Source: an uncultured Saprospiraceae bacterium (lineage in GTDB: Bacteria; Bacteroidota; Bacteroidia; Chitinophagales; Saprospiraceae). Taken from it: a stretch of DNA of 9,614 bases. Within the stretch, counting starts at the first letter, position 1. Each line of letters starts with the position of its first letter. The position numbers were made by a program, and so were the translations under genes. Positions 1-6,222 of this stretch are shown here, piece by piece. The DNA is taken from NCBI GenBank assembly GCA_938039305.1, contig CALHUZ010000524.1:1-9614 (forward strand), in the 5' to 3' direction. Under the pieces are notes generated by a model. The model was given only the letters and a program-made list of their open reading frames with translations, made no database searches and had not been told where the DNA came from.

Positions 1-738
1 AATCAAATGCATATAGAGAAAGGTTTTGAGCGACCCTTCCTGTCACCATTGCCAGTGCGAAAAATACCGATGGTGGGGCCTAAGACTCACCAGATGCTAT
101 GTCATCTGGGAGTGAAAGTTATCGGAACCGTTCAGAAGATGCCAGTCGAAATGATGGAAGGTGTTTTTGGAAAGAATGGCACTGCTATCTGGAAGAAGGC
201 TAATGGGATTGATAATACCCCGGTGATCCCACATAGTGAGAGAAAGTCAATCTCGACAGAGCGGACATTTGATAAAGACACAATAGATGTGGCTAAGCTT
301 CGCTCTTTGCTTGTTGCTATGGCAGAGAATCTTTCTTTCCAACTCCGAAGAGGGCAAAAACTTACGGGGTGTATCACTGTTAAGCTTCGTTATTCGGATT
401 TTCAGACGCAAACACTTCAGTGCCGATTACCTTATACTTCTGCAGATCATATCATCGTAACAAAAGTGAAGGAGCTATTCAAAAAGTTGTACAGTCGACG
501 TGTGATGATTAGACTGATAGGCGTTCGGTTCAGCAGCCTGGTAGGAGGCAACTATCAGATGAATATGTTTGAGGACTCCGAAGAGATTATTAGCCTCTAT
601 CAGACGATGGATAAGATAAGGGAGCGCTTTGGAGATAGGGCAGTGATGCGTGCTGAAGGCATGGAGGCGAGAACGATCGGGCGTTCTAATCCTTTTGATG
701 GAAGCCCTCCGCCTCTACTGGCTCATCGCCATCAATAA
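1..738 (+). CDS. dinB: DNA polymerase IV (Y-family translesion polymerase), C-terminal part, 5' end cut by window
   Basis: This is the C-terminal 245 residues of a Y-family polymerase, which copies past damaged template bases in the cytoplasm. The reading frame is open to base 1; the ATG at base 7 is internal because the family's N-terminal palm with its catalytic acidic residues is missing. What is seen: a thumb with a helix-hairpin-helix (LPVRKIPMVGPKT, nt 46-84), then the linker and little-finger domain beginning near the segment ERTFDKDT. A beta-clamp binding motif of the Q-x-x-[M/L]-F type (QMNMF, nt 556-570) sits near the end of the little finger. The tail (NPFDGSPPPLLAHR) is typical of Bacteroidota Pol IV. 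The gene ends 15 bp from the convergent TonB receptor gene. ImuB-like relatives are possible but less likely, since clamp motif and tail both fit Pol IV. Confidence 0.9.
   Translation, partial: NQMHIEKGFERPFLSPLPVRKIPMVGPKTHQMLCHLGVKVIGTVQKMPVEMMEGVFGKNGTAIWKKANGIDNTPVIPHSERKSISTERTFDKDTIDVAKLRSLLVAMAENLSFQLRRGQKLTGCITVKLRYSDFQTQTLQCRLPYTSADHIIVTKVKELFKKLYSRRVMIRLIGVRFSSLVGGNYQMNMFEDSEEIISLYQTMDKIRERFGDRAVMRAEGMEARTIGRSNPFDGSPPPLLAHRHQ
556..570 (+). other. Beta-clamp binding motif QMNMF within DinB
   Basis: The codons read Q-M-N-M-F followed by E-D, which fits the Q-L/x-x-L/M-F sliding-clamp peptide used by Y-family polymerases. In this family the peptide lies close to the C-terminus and tethers the enzyme to DnaN. 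Here it is about 55 residues from the end, followed by a conserved-looking helix (SLYQTMDKIRERFG) and tail, so it is not at the extreme terminus as in E. coli Pol IV. Confidence 0.65.
695..735. repeat. Inverted repeat at the dinB 3' end
   Basis: TTGATGG (695-701) is perfectly complementary to CCATCAA (729-735), and inside it AGCC (703-706) pairs with GGCT (720-723), leaving a 13-nt loop and a small internal bulge. The structure ends one base before the dinB TAA. No U-run follows on either strand, so it is not a classical intrinsic terminator, but it lies in the convergent junction where both transcripts must stop. Part of it may be a by-product of the conserved C-terminal codons. Confidence 0.4.
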
Positions 739-753
739 TCTGGAAAACTTTAT
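739..753. other. Convergent junction between dinB and the TonB receptor gene
   Basis: Only 15 bp separate the dinB TAA from the receptor stop codon on the opposite strand. The spacer contains no hairpin of its own and no T-run on either strand. The nearest secondary structure is the inverted repeat just inside dinB at 695-735, so the two transcripts probably overlap at their 3' ends. Confidence 0.7.
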
Positions 754-3426
754 TTAGAATGAATACTTGAGGTTCAAGTTAGTCGTCCGATTCAAAAGAT
801 TGGATTCTGCACCAAGGAGCGAATTCATATTTCGATTAGGATCTTGCTGAGAGTTAGATGGAATAGAGAATAGATATTGAACGTAGTTGACGTTAGAACG
901 ATTGAAAAGATTGTAAATAGAAAAACCCAGTTCGACGGAAGAGTCTCCTATGTCTATTTGATAAGATAGACCCACATCTGTTCTGATATAAGCAGGCAGT
1001 CTGCTTATTCTATCTTCTGGTCTTTGTTGATCGCGATTGTTATTACTCACTTTGTTGAGATCGGTGTATGGTCTTCCGCTAGCATAAACGAAAGTTGCTC
1101 CCAAAGTAAAATCGCTGATACGATACTCATTAATAAATTTAAGTTGATGTCTTCGATCGTCTTGAGTAGGGAAGGAGGTGCCTCTCAAAATCTGATCATA
1201 ATTGATAGTAGACTTACTAAGCGTATATGATAGCCAACCAGAATAGCGAGGAAGTGTGTAACTCGCCATTATATCTACGCCCAGAGTCTGTCCAACCCCT
1301 GTGAATAAGCGATACTCATTGCCACCGCCATTAGAAAGAAGGGGCAAGATAGCCGTCTCATTAAACCTGGGATTGAAAAGCGCTAACTCAATAAGATTAT
1401 ACCTTTTTTTAAAGTAGGTTTCTATATCAAAACTGACTCGCCCTAATTTATACGTACCACCAAGCATGATTTGATCAGAGATACCTACAGCGATATTTTC
1501 ATTAGCTAATGTCCAAAACTCTATGCTACGACCAAATGTGTTTTCTAAAGACAATTGTCTCACATACTGGTTATGTCTACCGACAGAAGACTTGAAACTG
1601 AACTGAGGAGAGAAAGAATAATTTAAATTAATCCTTGGGGAAGCATATATTTTATTATTGTAGACGGTTCCTCTTAGGCCTATTTCTACTTCTAGGTTGT
1701 CTTTATATATGGGGGTATATGACGCGAATAAGCTGGATTCAAATTTTGTATTATCTCTGTTAAAAAATGGTTCATCATTCTCTGTAGCTCTTGCTCTTAC
1801 CTCGTGACTTACAACGTCCAAACCAACTTGCCACTTCGTCGTCTTATTATCAAAAAGTAAAGAAGACTTAAAGCCCAAATCAGAAACATCATTTTCTCTA
1901 ATATTCTGATATGAAAAAAGATTGGTTCGGTTTATAAGATCTCTTTCTAAAGAGACATCAAGGCTGCTATAACTATTATAATTTGAATAATATAGGAGGG
2001 AAGATACATTTAGATTATCAAATAATTTGCTTTCTAATTTTGCATTCAACCCTCTATTTTGCCAAGCTTCTATATTGGAATACCCTTCCGTATTAGTTAT
2101 GAGAACGCGCTCTCTTCTCGTTTGAAATTCATTAGAAAAAGTATCTTCTAAATCATCGCTACTTTGAAAATAGCTAAGAGATAGTTCTCCTTTTTTCCAG
2201 TGATAAGAGAGCTGCCCGTTGAGATCAAAAAACTTAAAGTCAGGCACACTTGACAAGAGCTCATTTCGACTTGTGAAGTTAAAGTTCTCTATAGAAGAAG
2301 CCTTTGGATCTTCATTTTTAAAAAGGTCAAAGAAATCTGTATCAGATACATTCTGGTATGTAGAACGACCACCTACAGACAAAACCAATCTTTGGCTGAT
2401 GGGTACCTGAACTGTACCAGAGATGCTCAAAAGGTTAATATCAATGGATCCAATAGTAGCGTTTAGACTATCAGACGTGGGGCCTTTCACTTGAAGCATA
2501 CCAGCTGTCTTACCATCATATGCAACAGGTAAGTTGTTTTTATAAAGCGTGAAAGAAGAAGCATAAGTAGGATTGATCGAACTAAACAAACCATAGTAGT
2601 GGCTTGGATTATAGATAGGAATATCATCCATCATGATCAGCGAAGCCTCTTCACCACTTCCTCTGATCATCAGACCAGAAGACTTATCATTAAAAGCTGC
2701 CACCCCAGGAAGTAATTGAACTTGTCGCAAGACGTCTTGTCCTAAAACTCCAGAAGCTAGGGAGGCAATGTGATTTGTTCTTAGAGTTACAGATAGATCA
2801 GAATTATTTATAGAAACTATATCTGACCGATCCTCTATCATGACTTCTTCTATATCAAAAGGAAGTATATCAAGAGTTATGGTAAAATCTTCTATGTCCC
2901 TTAAAGAAACTTTCTTAGACTGATAACCCATCAAGTGTACTTCAAGCAGTGTATTTTGTGGGTCAGTAGAAAGAGATAAATTCAGACTTCCGTCTTTATC
3001 GCTATAACTTCCTTTACTCGTTCCTAAAATACCGACAGCTGCTAACTCAAGAGGCTGCAGAGAGACGGCATCTATTATTTTTAGAGTTACGCTATAATCA
3101 TTTAATATGCTGTCTTCTTGACTCAGCCGGTTTCTTAGGAGGATAGAATGATCTTTGAGTAATTGGTATTCTACAGGATATATGGCAGAAATCTCATCTA
3201 AAATATCACCTAGATCATTGGTATTGGTAGATAGGAAAAAAACTTGATCTGAAAGTAAATCACTATCGTAAGAGAAATTAACGTCGAAGTCTTTTTCTAA
3301 AACATCTATCAACGTTGGGAGTGTAACAGATTCTACATCAATTCTAAAAGAGCTATTTTGAGCACCTATACTAAAAGGTAGCCATAATAATATAAGAAGA
3401 GGTAAAAGTCTATTGATACGATTCAC
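754..3426 (-). CDS. TonB-dependent outer-membrane receptor with STN signalling domain (FecA-like)
   Basis: This 890-residue receptor would import a scarce ligand (for example a metal chelate, sugar or peptide) through a 22-strand outer-membrane barrel using TonB energy, and signal its occupancy. Seen: a signal peptide at residues 1-22 (cleavage near IGA/Q); an STN domain, about 28-98, the part that contacts FecR in signalling receptors; a carboxypeptidase-like regulatory domain, about 112-188; a plug, about 215-318, with IRGSGEEASLIMMDDIPIYN and the hallmark NPSHYYGLFS; and a barrel from about 320 ending in a C-terminal Phe (LNLKYSF). It lacks a SusD partner, so it is not a SusCD system. The start is GTG at 3424-3426; the signal peptide begins at once and no upstream start is needed. 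FecR lies 7 nt upstream, so the two are almost certainly co-transcribed. The substrate cannot be told from sequence. Confidence 0.93.
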   Translation of the reverse strand: MNRINRLLPLLILLWLPFSIGAQNSSFRIDVESVTLPTLIDVLEKDFDVNFSYDSDLLSDQVFFLSTNTNDLGDILDEISAIYPVEYQLLKDHSILLRNRLSQEDSILNDYSVTLKIIDAVSLQPLELAAVGILGTSKGSYSDKDGSLNLSLSTDPQNTLLEVHLMGYQSKKVSLRDIEDFTITLDILPFDIEEVMIEDRSDIVSINNSDLSVTLRTNHIASLASGVLGQDVLRQVQLLPGVAAFNDKSSGLMIRGSGEEASLIMMDDIPIYNPSHYYGLFSSINPTYASSFTLYKNNLPVAYDGKTAGMLQVKGPTSDSLNATIGSIDINLLSISGTVQVPISQRLVLSVGGRSTYQNVSDTDFFDLFKNEDPKASSIENFNFTSRNELLSSVPDFKFFDLNGQLSYHWKKGELSLSYFQSSDDLEDTFSNEFQTRRERVLITNTEGYSNIEAWQNRGLNAKLESKLFDNLNVSSLLYYSNYNSYSSLDVSLERDLINRTNLFSYQNIRENDVSDLGFKSSLLFDNKTTKWQVGLDVVSHEVRARATENDEPFFNRDNTKFESSLFASYTPIYKDNLEVEIGLRGTVYNNKIYASPRINLNYSFSPQFSFKSSVGRHNQYVRQLSLENTFGRSIEFWTLANENIAVGISDQIMLGGTYKLGRVSFDIETYFKKRYNLIELALFNPRFNETAILPLLSNGGGNEYRLFTGVGQTLGVDIMASYTLPRYSGWLSYTLSKSTINYDQILRGTSFPTQDDRRHQLKFINEYRISDFTLGATFVYASGRPYTDLNKVSNNNRDQQRPEDRISRLPAYIRTDVGLSYQIDIGDSSVELGFSIYNLFNRSNVNYVQYLFSIPSNSQQDPNRNMNSLLGAESNLLNRTTNLNLKYSF

Positions 3427-3433
3427 TTATAGG

Positions 3434-4384
3434 TTAGTAGGTTAAGATAACGATATCATTCTCTACAGAGTATTTTATACGTAAAGGCCATAATACTTTT
3501 TCTAAAATAGATTCAAGTTCGGAGGAAGAATCATATGAGCCTGTATAGCTCATTGTCTTGTCAATATTACCATATTCAAAAACACTTCCATTTAATGCAG
3601 TTATAGAACTAAGAACATTTGAAAGAGGTTGATCGTCAAATATCACTAAAGCATTATCGGTTGCCCAATCACCGGGTATCGCTCTTGCATCTTCCCACGT
3701 CGGGTTTTTATAAAAGGCCATACCGGCTGTTAGTATTTTAGAATGATTTCCAGATGTTACTTGGACGCGACCTTCAGTTACATGAACTTGTAAGCTGCTT
3801 TGCTCAGAGATAACATCGAACTCCGTACCTAAGACCTCTACGGAACCATTAGATGTACTGACTATGAAAGGAACACCCTTGCTTACCTTAAAGTGCGCTT
3901 GTCCTTTTAACTCAACATCTCTTCGACTATTCCAATCGTCACTTTTATAAGCTAACGACGACGACTCTGAAAGAATTACAGAGGAGTTAGCAGGAAGAGA
4001 TAATGTTTTTGTTTCTGCTAATTGTGATTCAATGACAGTTGCTCTCTCTGGTAAAAGGAAGACTGCCAATAACGCAACAGCTGCTGCAGCTAAAAGACTG
4101 TAAATCACCTTTCTGCGATTAGAGTTGAGCGTTACTTTTTTTGCAAGAGTAGACTGATCTATTCTATTCCAGACTTTACTCTTTGATTGTACAGCTGCGT
4201 TGTCTTCTCTAAACTTTACAGAACCCACTAGCTGTTTTGACTCGACGATGCGAGTAGTTATTTCTGGGTGTTTAGAGATCCAGACTTGCCACTCTTTGTC
4301 ATAAGTCTTATCAAGGACCCAATTCACGAAAGAATCGTCCGTTAAGAAATCTGTTATTTCGTATTGTAGATATTTGTCATTCAC
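3434..4384 (-). CDS. FecR family anti-sigma factor / transmembrane signal transducer
   Basis: FecR proteins are single-pass inner-membrane regulators. The cytoplasmic part binds an ECF sigma factor and the periplasmic part reads the STN domain of a partner receptor. Seen in 316 residues: an N-terminal anti-sigma-like region (1-85) with the usual F-V-N-W-V and W-Q-V-W-I-S-K-H-P pattern; a membrane helix, about 92-112; a FecR domain, about 122-215, with GQAHFKV, PFIVST and VEVLGTEFDV; and a C-terminal DUF4974 domain, about 245-315 (FDDQPLSNVLSSI...), itself STN-like. The start is GTG (4382-4384); an in-frame TAA lies 9 bases upstream, so no earlier normal start exists. It sits 15 nt after the metallopeptidase lipoprotein and 7 nt before the receptor. 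The expected FecI-type sigma gene is not adjacent. Confidence 0.93.
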   Translation of the reverse strand: MNDKYLQYEITDFLTDDSFVNWVLDKTYDKEWQVWISKHPEITTRIVESKQLVGSVKFREDNAAVQSKSKVWNRIDQSTLAKKVTLNSNRRKVIYSLLAAAAVALLAVFLLPERATVIESQLAETKTLSLPANSSVILSESSSLAYKSDDWNSRRDVELKGQAHFKVSKGVPFIVSTSNGSVEVLGTEFDVISEQSSLQVHVTEGRVQVTSGNHSKILTAGMAFYKNPTWEDARAIPGDWATDNALVIFDDQPLSNVLSSITALNGSVFEYGNIDKTMSYTGSYDSSSELESILEKVLWPLRIKYSVENDIVILTY

Positions 4385-4399
4385 GACTATATGTTAAGT

Positions 4400-4864
4400 T
4401 CAAAGGAATAATTCATCTAAGTATGCGCTACGTGTAGCACTGTTATATCTTATCGAGCAAAGGTTTTCTCCACTATTCATGATACTAATACACTTACCAG
4501 CCGCACCAGTATCATTTAGATGGTCGCGCTTTAGTGCACAATGACCTAATTCATGGAAGATTAAAAACTCTCTTTGCATGTCACTGCTTCTTTCCCAATA
4601 GGTCTTATCTATATTGATTACTCTACGACCGCTGTCATATGTCTCGCATTGCCCTACAGCGTCAGTATCGATATCGTCAAAAGATCCACTTATTCGTTCC
4701 GCCTCCCAGTTAATAGACCATCCTCTTTCAGATGCTTCTAAGGCAAATGAGTCGAAATAAGTCCTCATAGAATCTGGTATTTCATTTTCATAGACATAGT
4801 CTGAATCATCAGAACAACCGACTGACAAAGCTAAGTATACAATTATGATCCAGTATGATCTCAT
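4400..4864 (-). CDS. Putative surface lipoprotein with zinc-metallopeptidase motif
   Basis: This 154-residue protein was not matched to a named family. Residues 1-17 form a lipoprotein signal (hydrophobic stretch, LSVGC with the lipidated Cys17). The next residues are S-D-D-S-D, which resembles the acidic lipoprotein export signal that sends Bacteroidota lipoproteins to the outside of the cell. HELGH (104-108) is followed by Asp114 and His115, giving H-E-x-x-H-x5-D-H, and a Met-turn-like SIM lies at 127-129; together these suggest a metzincin-like zinc peptidase with Asp114 or His115 as third ligand. Four more Cys (73, 109, 125, 136) could form disulfides. The ATG start is supported by the signal sequence. 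The gene precedes fecR by 15 nt and stands where a sigma factor gene would be expected. Proteolysis is an inference; the zinc site is strongly suggested. Confidence 0.75.
   Translation of the reverse strand: MRSYWIIIVYLALSVGCSDDSDYVYENEIPDSMRTYFDSFALEASERGWSINWEAERISGSFDDIDTDAVGQCETYDSGRRVINIDKTYWERSSDMQREFLIFHELGHCALKRDHLNDTGAAGKCISIMNSGENLCSIRYNSATRSAYLDELFL
4520..4555 (-). other. Zinc-binding motif HELGHx5DH in the lipoprotein
   Basis: These codons encode H104-E-L-G-H108-C-A-L-K-R-D114-H115. His104 and His108 are the expected zinc ligands and Glu105 the general base. The classical metzincin Gly at position 8 of the motif is replaced by Leu111, and either Asp114 (as in snapalysin-like sites) or His115 would be the third ligand. 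The downstream SIM may act as the Met-turn. Confidence 0.7.
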
Positions 4865-4908
4865 TAGGTGTTTATATAGAAAGGGCTTAAGTAGTTCCCT
4901 GTACTCAT
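4864..4908 (-). CDS. Possible 14-codon leader ORF before the metallopeptidase gene
   Basis: A short ORF reads MSTGNYLSPFYINT. A GAGG lies 3 nt before its ATG, one of the few purine-rich Shine-Dalgarno-like sequences in the window, and its TAA overlaps the lipoprotein ATG by one base (TAATG). Such an arrangement would allow translational coupling. An ORF this short can arise by chance, there is no homologue to cite, and the peptide has no signal or membrane pattern. It is listed as a candidate only. Confidence 0.25.
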   Translation of the reverse strand: MSTGNYLSPFYINT

Positions 4909-4945
4909 TTTCCTCAGAGTTTTTGTAAGCAAGAAAAAAACAGAG

Positions 4946-5512
4946 TTATTTAGCTAAGCGCAAAAGATATTTTTCCCATCTATTGATTTCTTGGGCGCCT
5001 GATATAGTATGTGCCTTGTTAATGATGAAAGAAGGAACAGCTGTCACACCAAGTTCTACGCCCTCCAAAATAGCTTTGTGAACGGAAGGGTTGTGTCCAA
5101 AGCTGGGCTTTATGTCGAACTCCGACATTAATTTTTCAACTATATCCTTATTACTGATGTCGGCACCTTCAGAAAAGTATGCCTTAAATAATCTGCTTTT
5201 TATGTTCCACGCTAACTTGTCATCATTGAGGTTAGCAAGTAAGTAGTGCAAAGATAATGTGTCGGGAACATTGGATATAGATTTAAAATCGAAAGTAATA
5301 CCTACTTCCTCTCCTGCTTGGTGTAGCAGAGGACCCATGCTTCTCTTCTTGGGGAAACTCTCTGTACCTCTTGAATGATCAGCGATATCAGGATACAAAA
5401 GATAAGGCTTATAGCTGAGCGCTACTTTATCTGTTAGTTGTGTGTTTTCAAGGGCTTGTTCCAGCCGCTTTTTTCCGACATAGCACCAAGGACAGATCAT
5501 GTCCGACACCAT
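4946..5512 (-). CDS. FrnE/DsbA-family thioredoxin-fold oxidoreductase
   Basis: This is a thioredoxin-fold protein of the FrnE (2-hydroxychromene-2-carboxylate isomerase/DsbA-like) family, thought to act as a cytoplasmic thiol-disulfide oxidoreductase; no signal peptide is seen. The active-site CPWC lies at residues 7-10 (nt 5483-5494), the inserted helical domain covers roughly 60-135 (including RLFKAYFSEGADI), and the cis-proline loop VTAVPSF (P160) is followed by the family's ISGAQ (170-174). At 188 residues it is slightly short for the family (usually 200-240). The start is doubtful: the ATG at 5512 leaves only six residues before the CPWC, yet the frame continues upstream through codons that would complete the first beta strand (PIVHIA) with no ATG, GTG or TTG. 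It follows the DUF6580 gene by 23 nt and is probably co-transcribed with it. Confidence 0.88.
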   Translation of the reverse strand: MVSDMICPWCYVGKKRLEQALENTQLTDKVALSYKPYLLYPDIADHSRGTESFPKKRSMGPLLHQAGEEVGITFDFKSISNVPDTLSLHYLLANLNDDKLAWNIKSRLFKAYFSEGADISNKDIVEKLMSEFDIKPSFGHNPSVHKAILEGVELGVTAVPSFIINKAHTISGAQEINRWEKYLLRLAK

Positions 5513-5535
5513 GGCTATATGGACTATAGGGATGA

Positions 5536-6132
5536 TTAAGCGACAGATTTGGTAGACATCACAGGGTCTACATCAGTAAGTTTTGACGCCAAATACTCAT
5601 AAGCTCCAAAAAGAGCAAAACTGAAGACAAGGTTACTAATCAAAGTATTTCTAAAAAAAGGAACACCTGCTTCATAAGCCGTTAAAAGCCCAGAAAAGTC
5701 TTTGGTATAAGGAGTCATGCTGCTGGCCCAAGAACCAAAATTGGTAATTAGGAAAAAGACAATAGCTCCTGCGATACCTGTGAAAGCTAATCTCATCCAT
5801 CCTCCCTTCATTGTATTTTGTTTCCGCATCACATAGTAAGCGATAACACCGATCAGAAGAAAAGCACCGTACACCCATCCGCTTCCAAATACCTGAAAGC
5901 TCGTATAGTATTCTGCGTACACGACGTTGTTCAAGATAAGATCACTCACCCATAATACAGCAAGAGGCAATATCCATCGTCGCGCTCCCTTCAAGCGACT
6001 TGCACCAAGAATGGCTATAGCACCAACTGCCGTAAAATTAGGAAGTATAGATTGTCCATCTACGAGAAACAAGAACCTTGTAGCTATAGCTATTAGGATT
6101 AATACAACGACTATTATTTCTTTCTTACTCAT
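5536..6132 (-). CDS. DUF6580 family integral membrane protein, putative transporter
   Basis: This hydrophobic 198-residue protein has about six membrane helices. The family pattern is clear: R19-F-L followed by LPNFTAVGAIAILGASR (30-46), an L-P-L-A-V-L-W-V-S-D-L-I-L segment (55-67), and the FFLITNFGSW block (126-135) followed by a GLLTAYEAGVPFFRNTL region (148-164). DUF6580 proteins are described as putative transport proteins resembling ECF-transporter substrate-binding (S) components, but the substrate is unknown; no ECF ATPase is nearby. The ATG start has a good Bacteroidota promoter 23 nt upstream (6155-6188) and no Shine-Dalgarno. It is the first gene of the unit with the FrnE-like protein. 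Confidence 0.85.
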   Translation of the reverse strand: MSKKEIIVVVLILIAIATRFLFLVDGQSILPNFTAVGAIAILGASRLKGARRWILPLAVLWVSDLILNNVVYAEYYTSFQVFGSGWVYGAFLLIGVIAYYVMRKQNTMKGGWMRLAFTGIAGAIVFFLITNFGSWASSMTPYTKDFSGLLTAYEAGVPFFRNTLISNLVFSFALFGAYEYLASKLTDVDPVMSTKSVA

Positions 6133-6154
6133 TATCGTGCTTCGAGGGTGTATG

Positions 6155-6188
6155 CAAATGTAATGAAATTGGAAGAGAGGATGACAAA
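6155..6188 (-). promoter_or_regulatory. Bacteroidota-type promoter (TTTG ... TAnnTTTG) for DUF6580-frnE
   Basis: Read on the minus strand, TTTG (6185-6188) is followed 22 nt later by TACATTTG (6155-6162). This matches the Bacteroidota primary sigma consensus TTTG at -33 and TAnnTTTG at -7, within the reported 17-23 nt spacing. Transcription would start around 6148-6150, leaving a short leader of about 17 nt before the ATG at 6132. This is the only full match I found in an intergenic region of the window. Confidence 0.6.
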
Positions 6189-6198
6189 GTCTTTCTTC

Positions 6199-6219
6199 TC
6201 AAATATTTGACGTAAGTCA
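6199..6219. repeat. Two overlapping palindromes upstream of the DUF6580 promoter
   Basis: TCAAATATTTGA (6199-6210) is a perfect 12-bp palindrome. Its last three bases begin a second one, TGACgtaaGTCA (6208-6219), with perfect 4-bp arms. They start four bases after the MFS stop codon and lie about 11 bp upstream of the -33 element, the usual place for an activator or repressor site. No U-run follows, so a terminator is unlikely. The regulator is unknown. Confidence 0.4.
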
Positions 6220-6222
6220 GGT

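Noticed and set aside
132..377. 81-codon minus-strand ORF within dinB
   Set aside because: It is a shadow of the conserved polymerase frame.
754..3426. SusC of a polysaccharide utilisation locus
   Set aside because: No SusD-like gene or glycoside hydrolase is nearby; the STN domain and FecR neighbour fit a FecA-like receptor better.
4910..4945. Possible terminator after the FrnE-like gene (T-run and CTCTG copies)
   Set aside because: The two CTCTG copies are direct, not inverted, and the only pairing is a weak A/T stem of three bases.
5927..6163. 78-codon + strand ORF crossing the DUF6580 start and promoter
   Set aside because: It is antisense to a conserved membrane protein and carries no family pattern.
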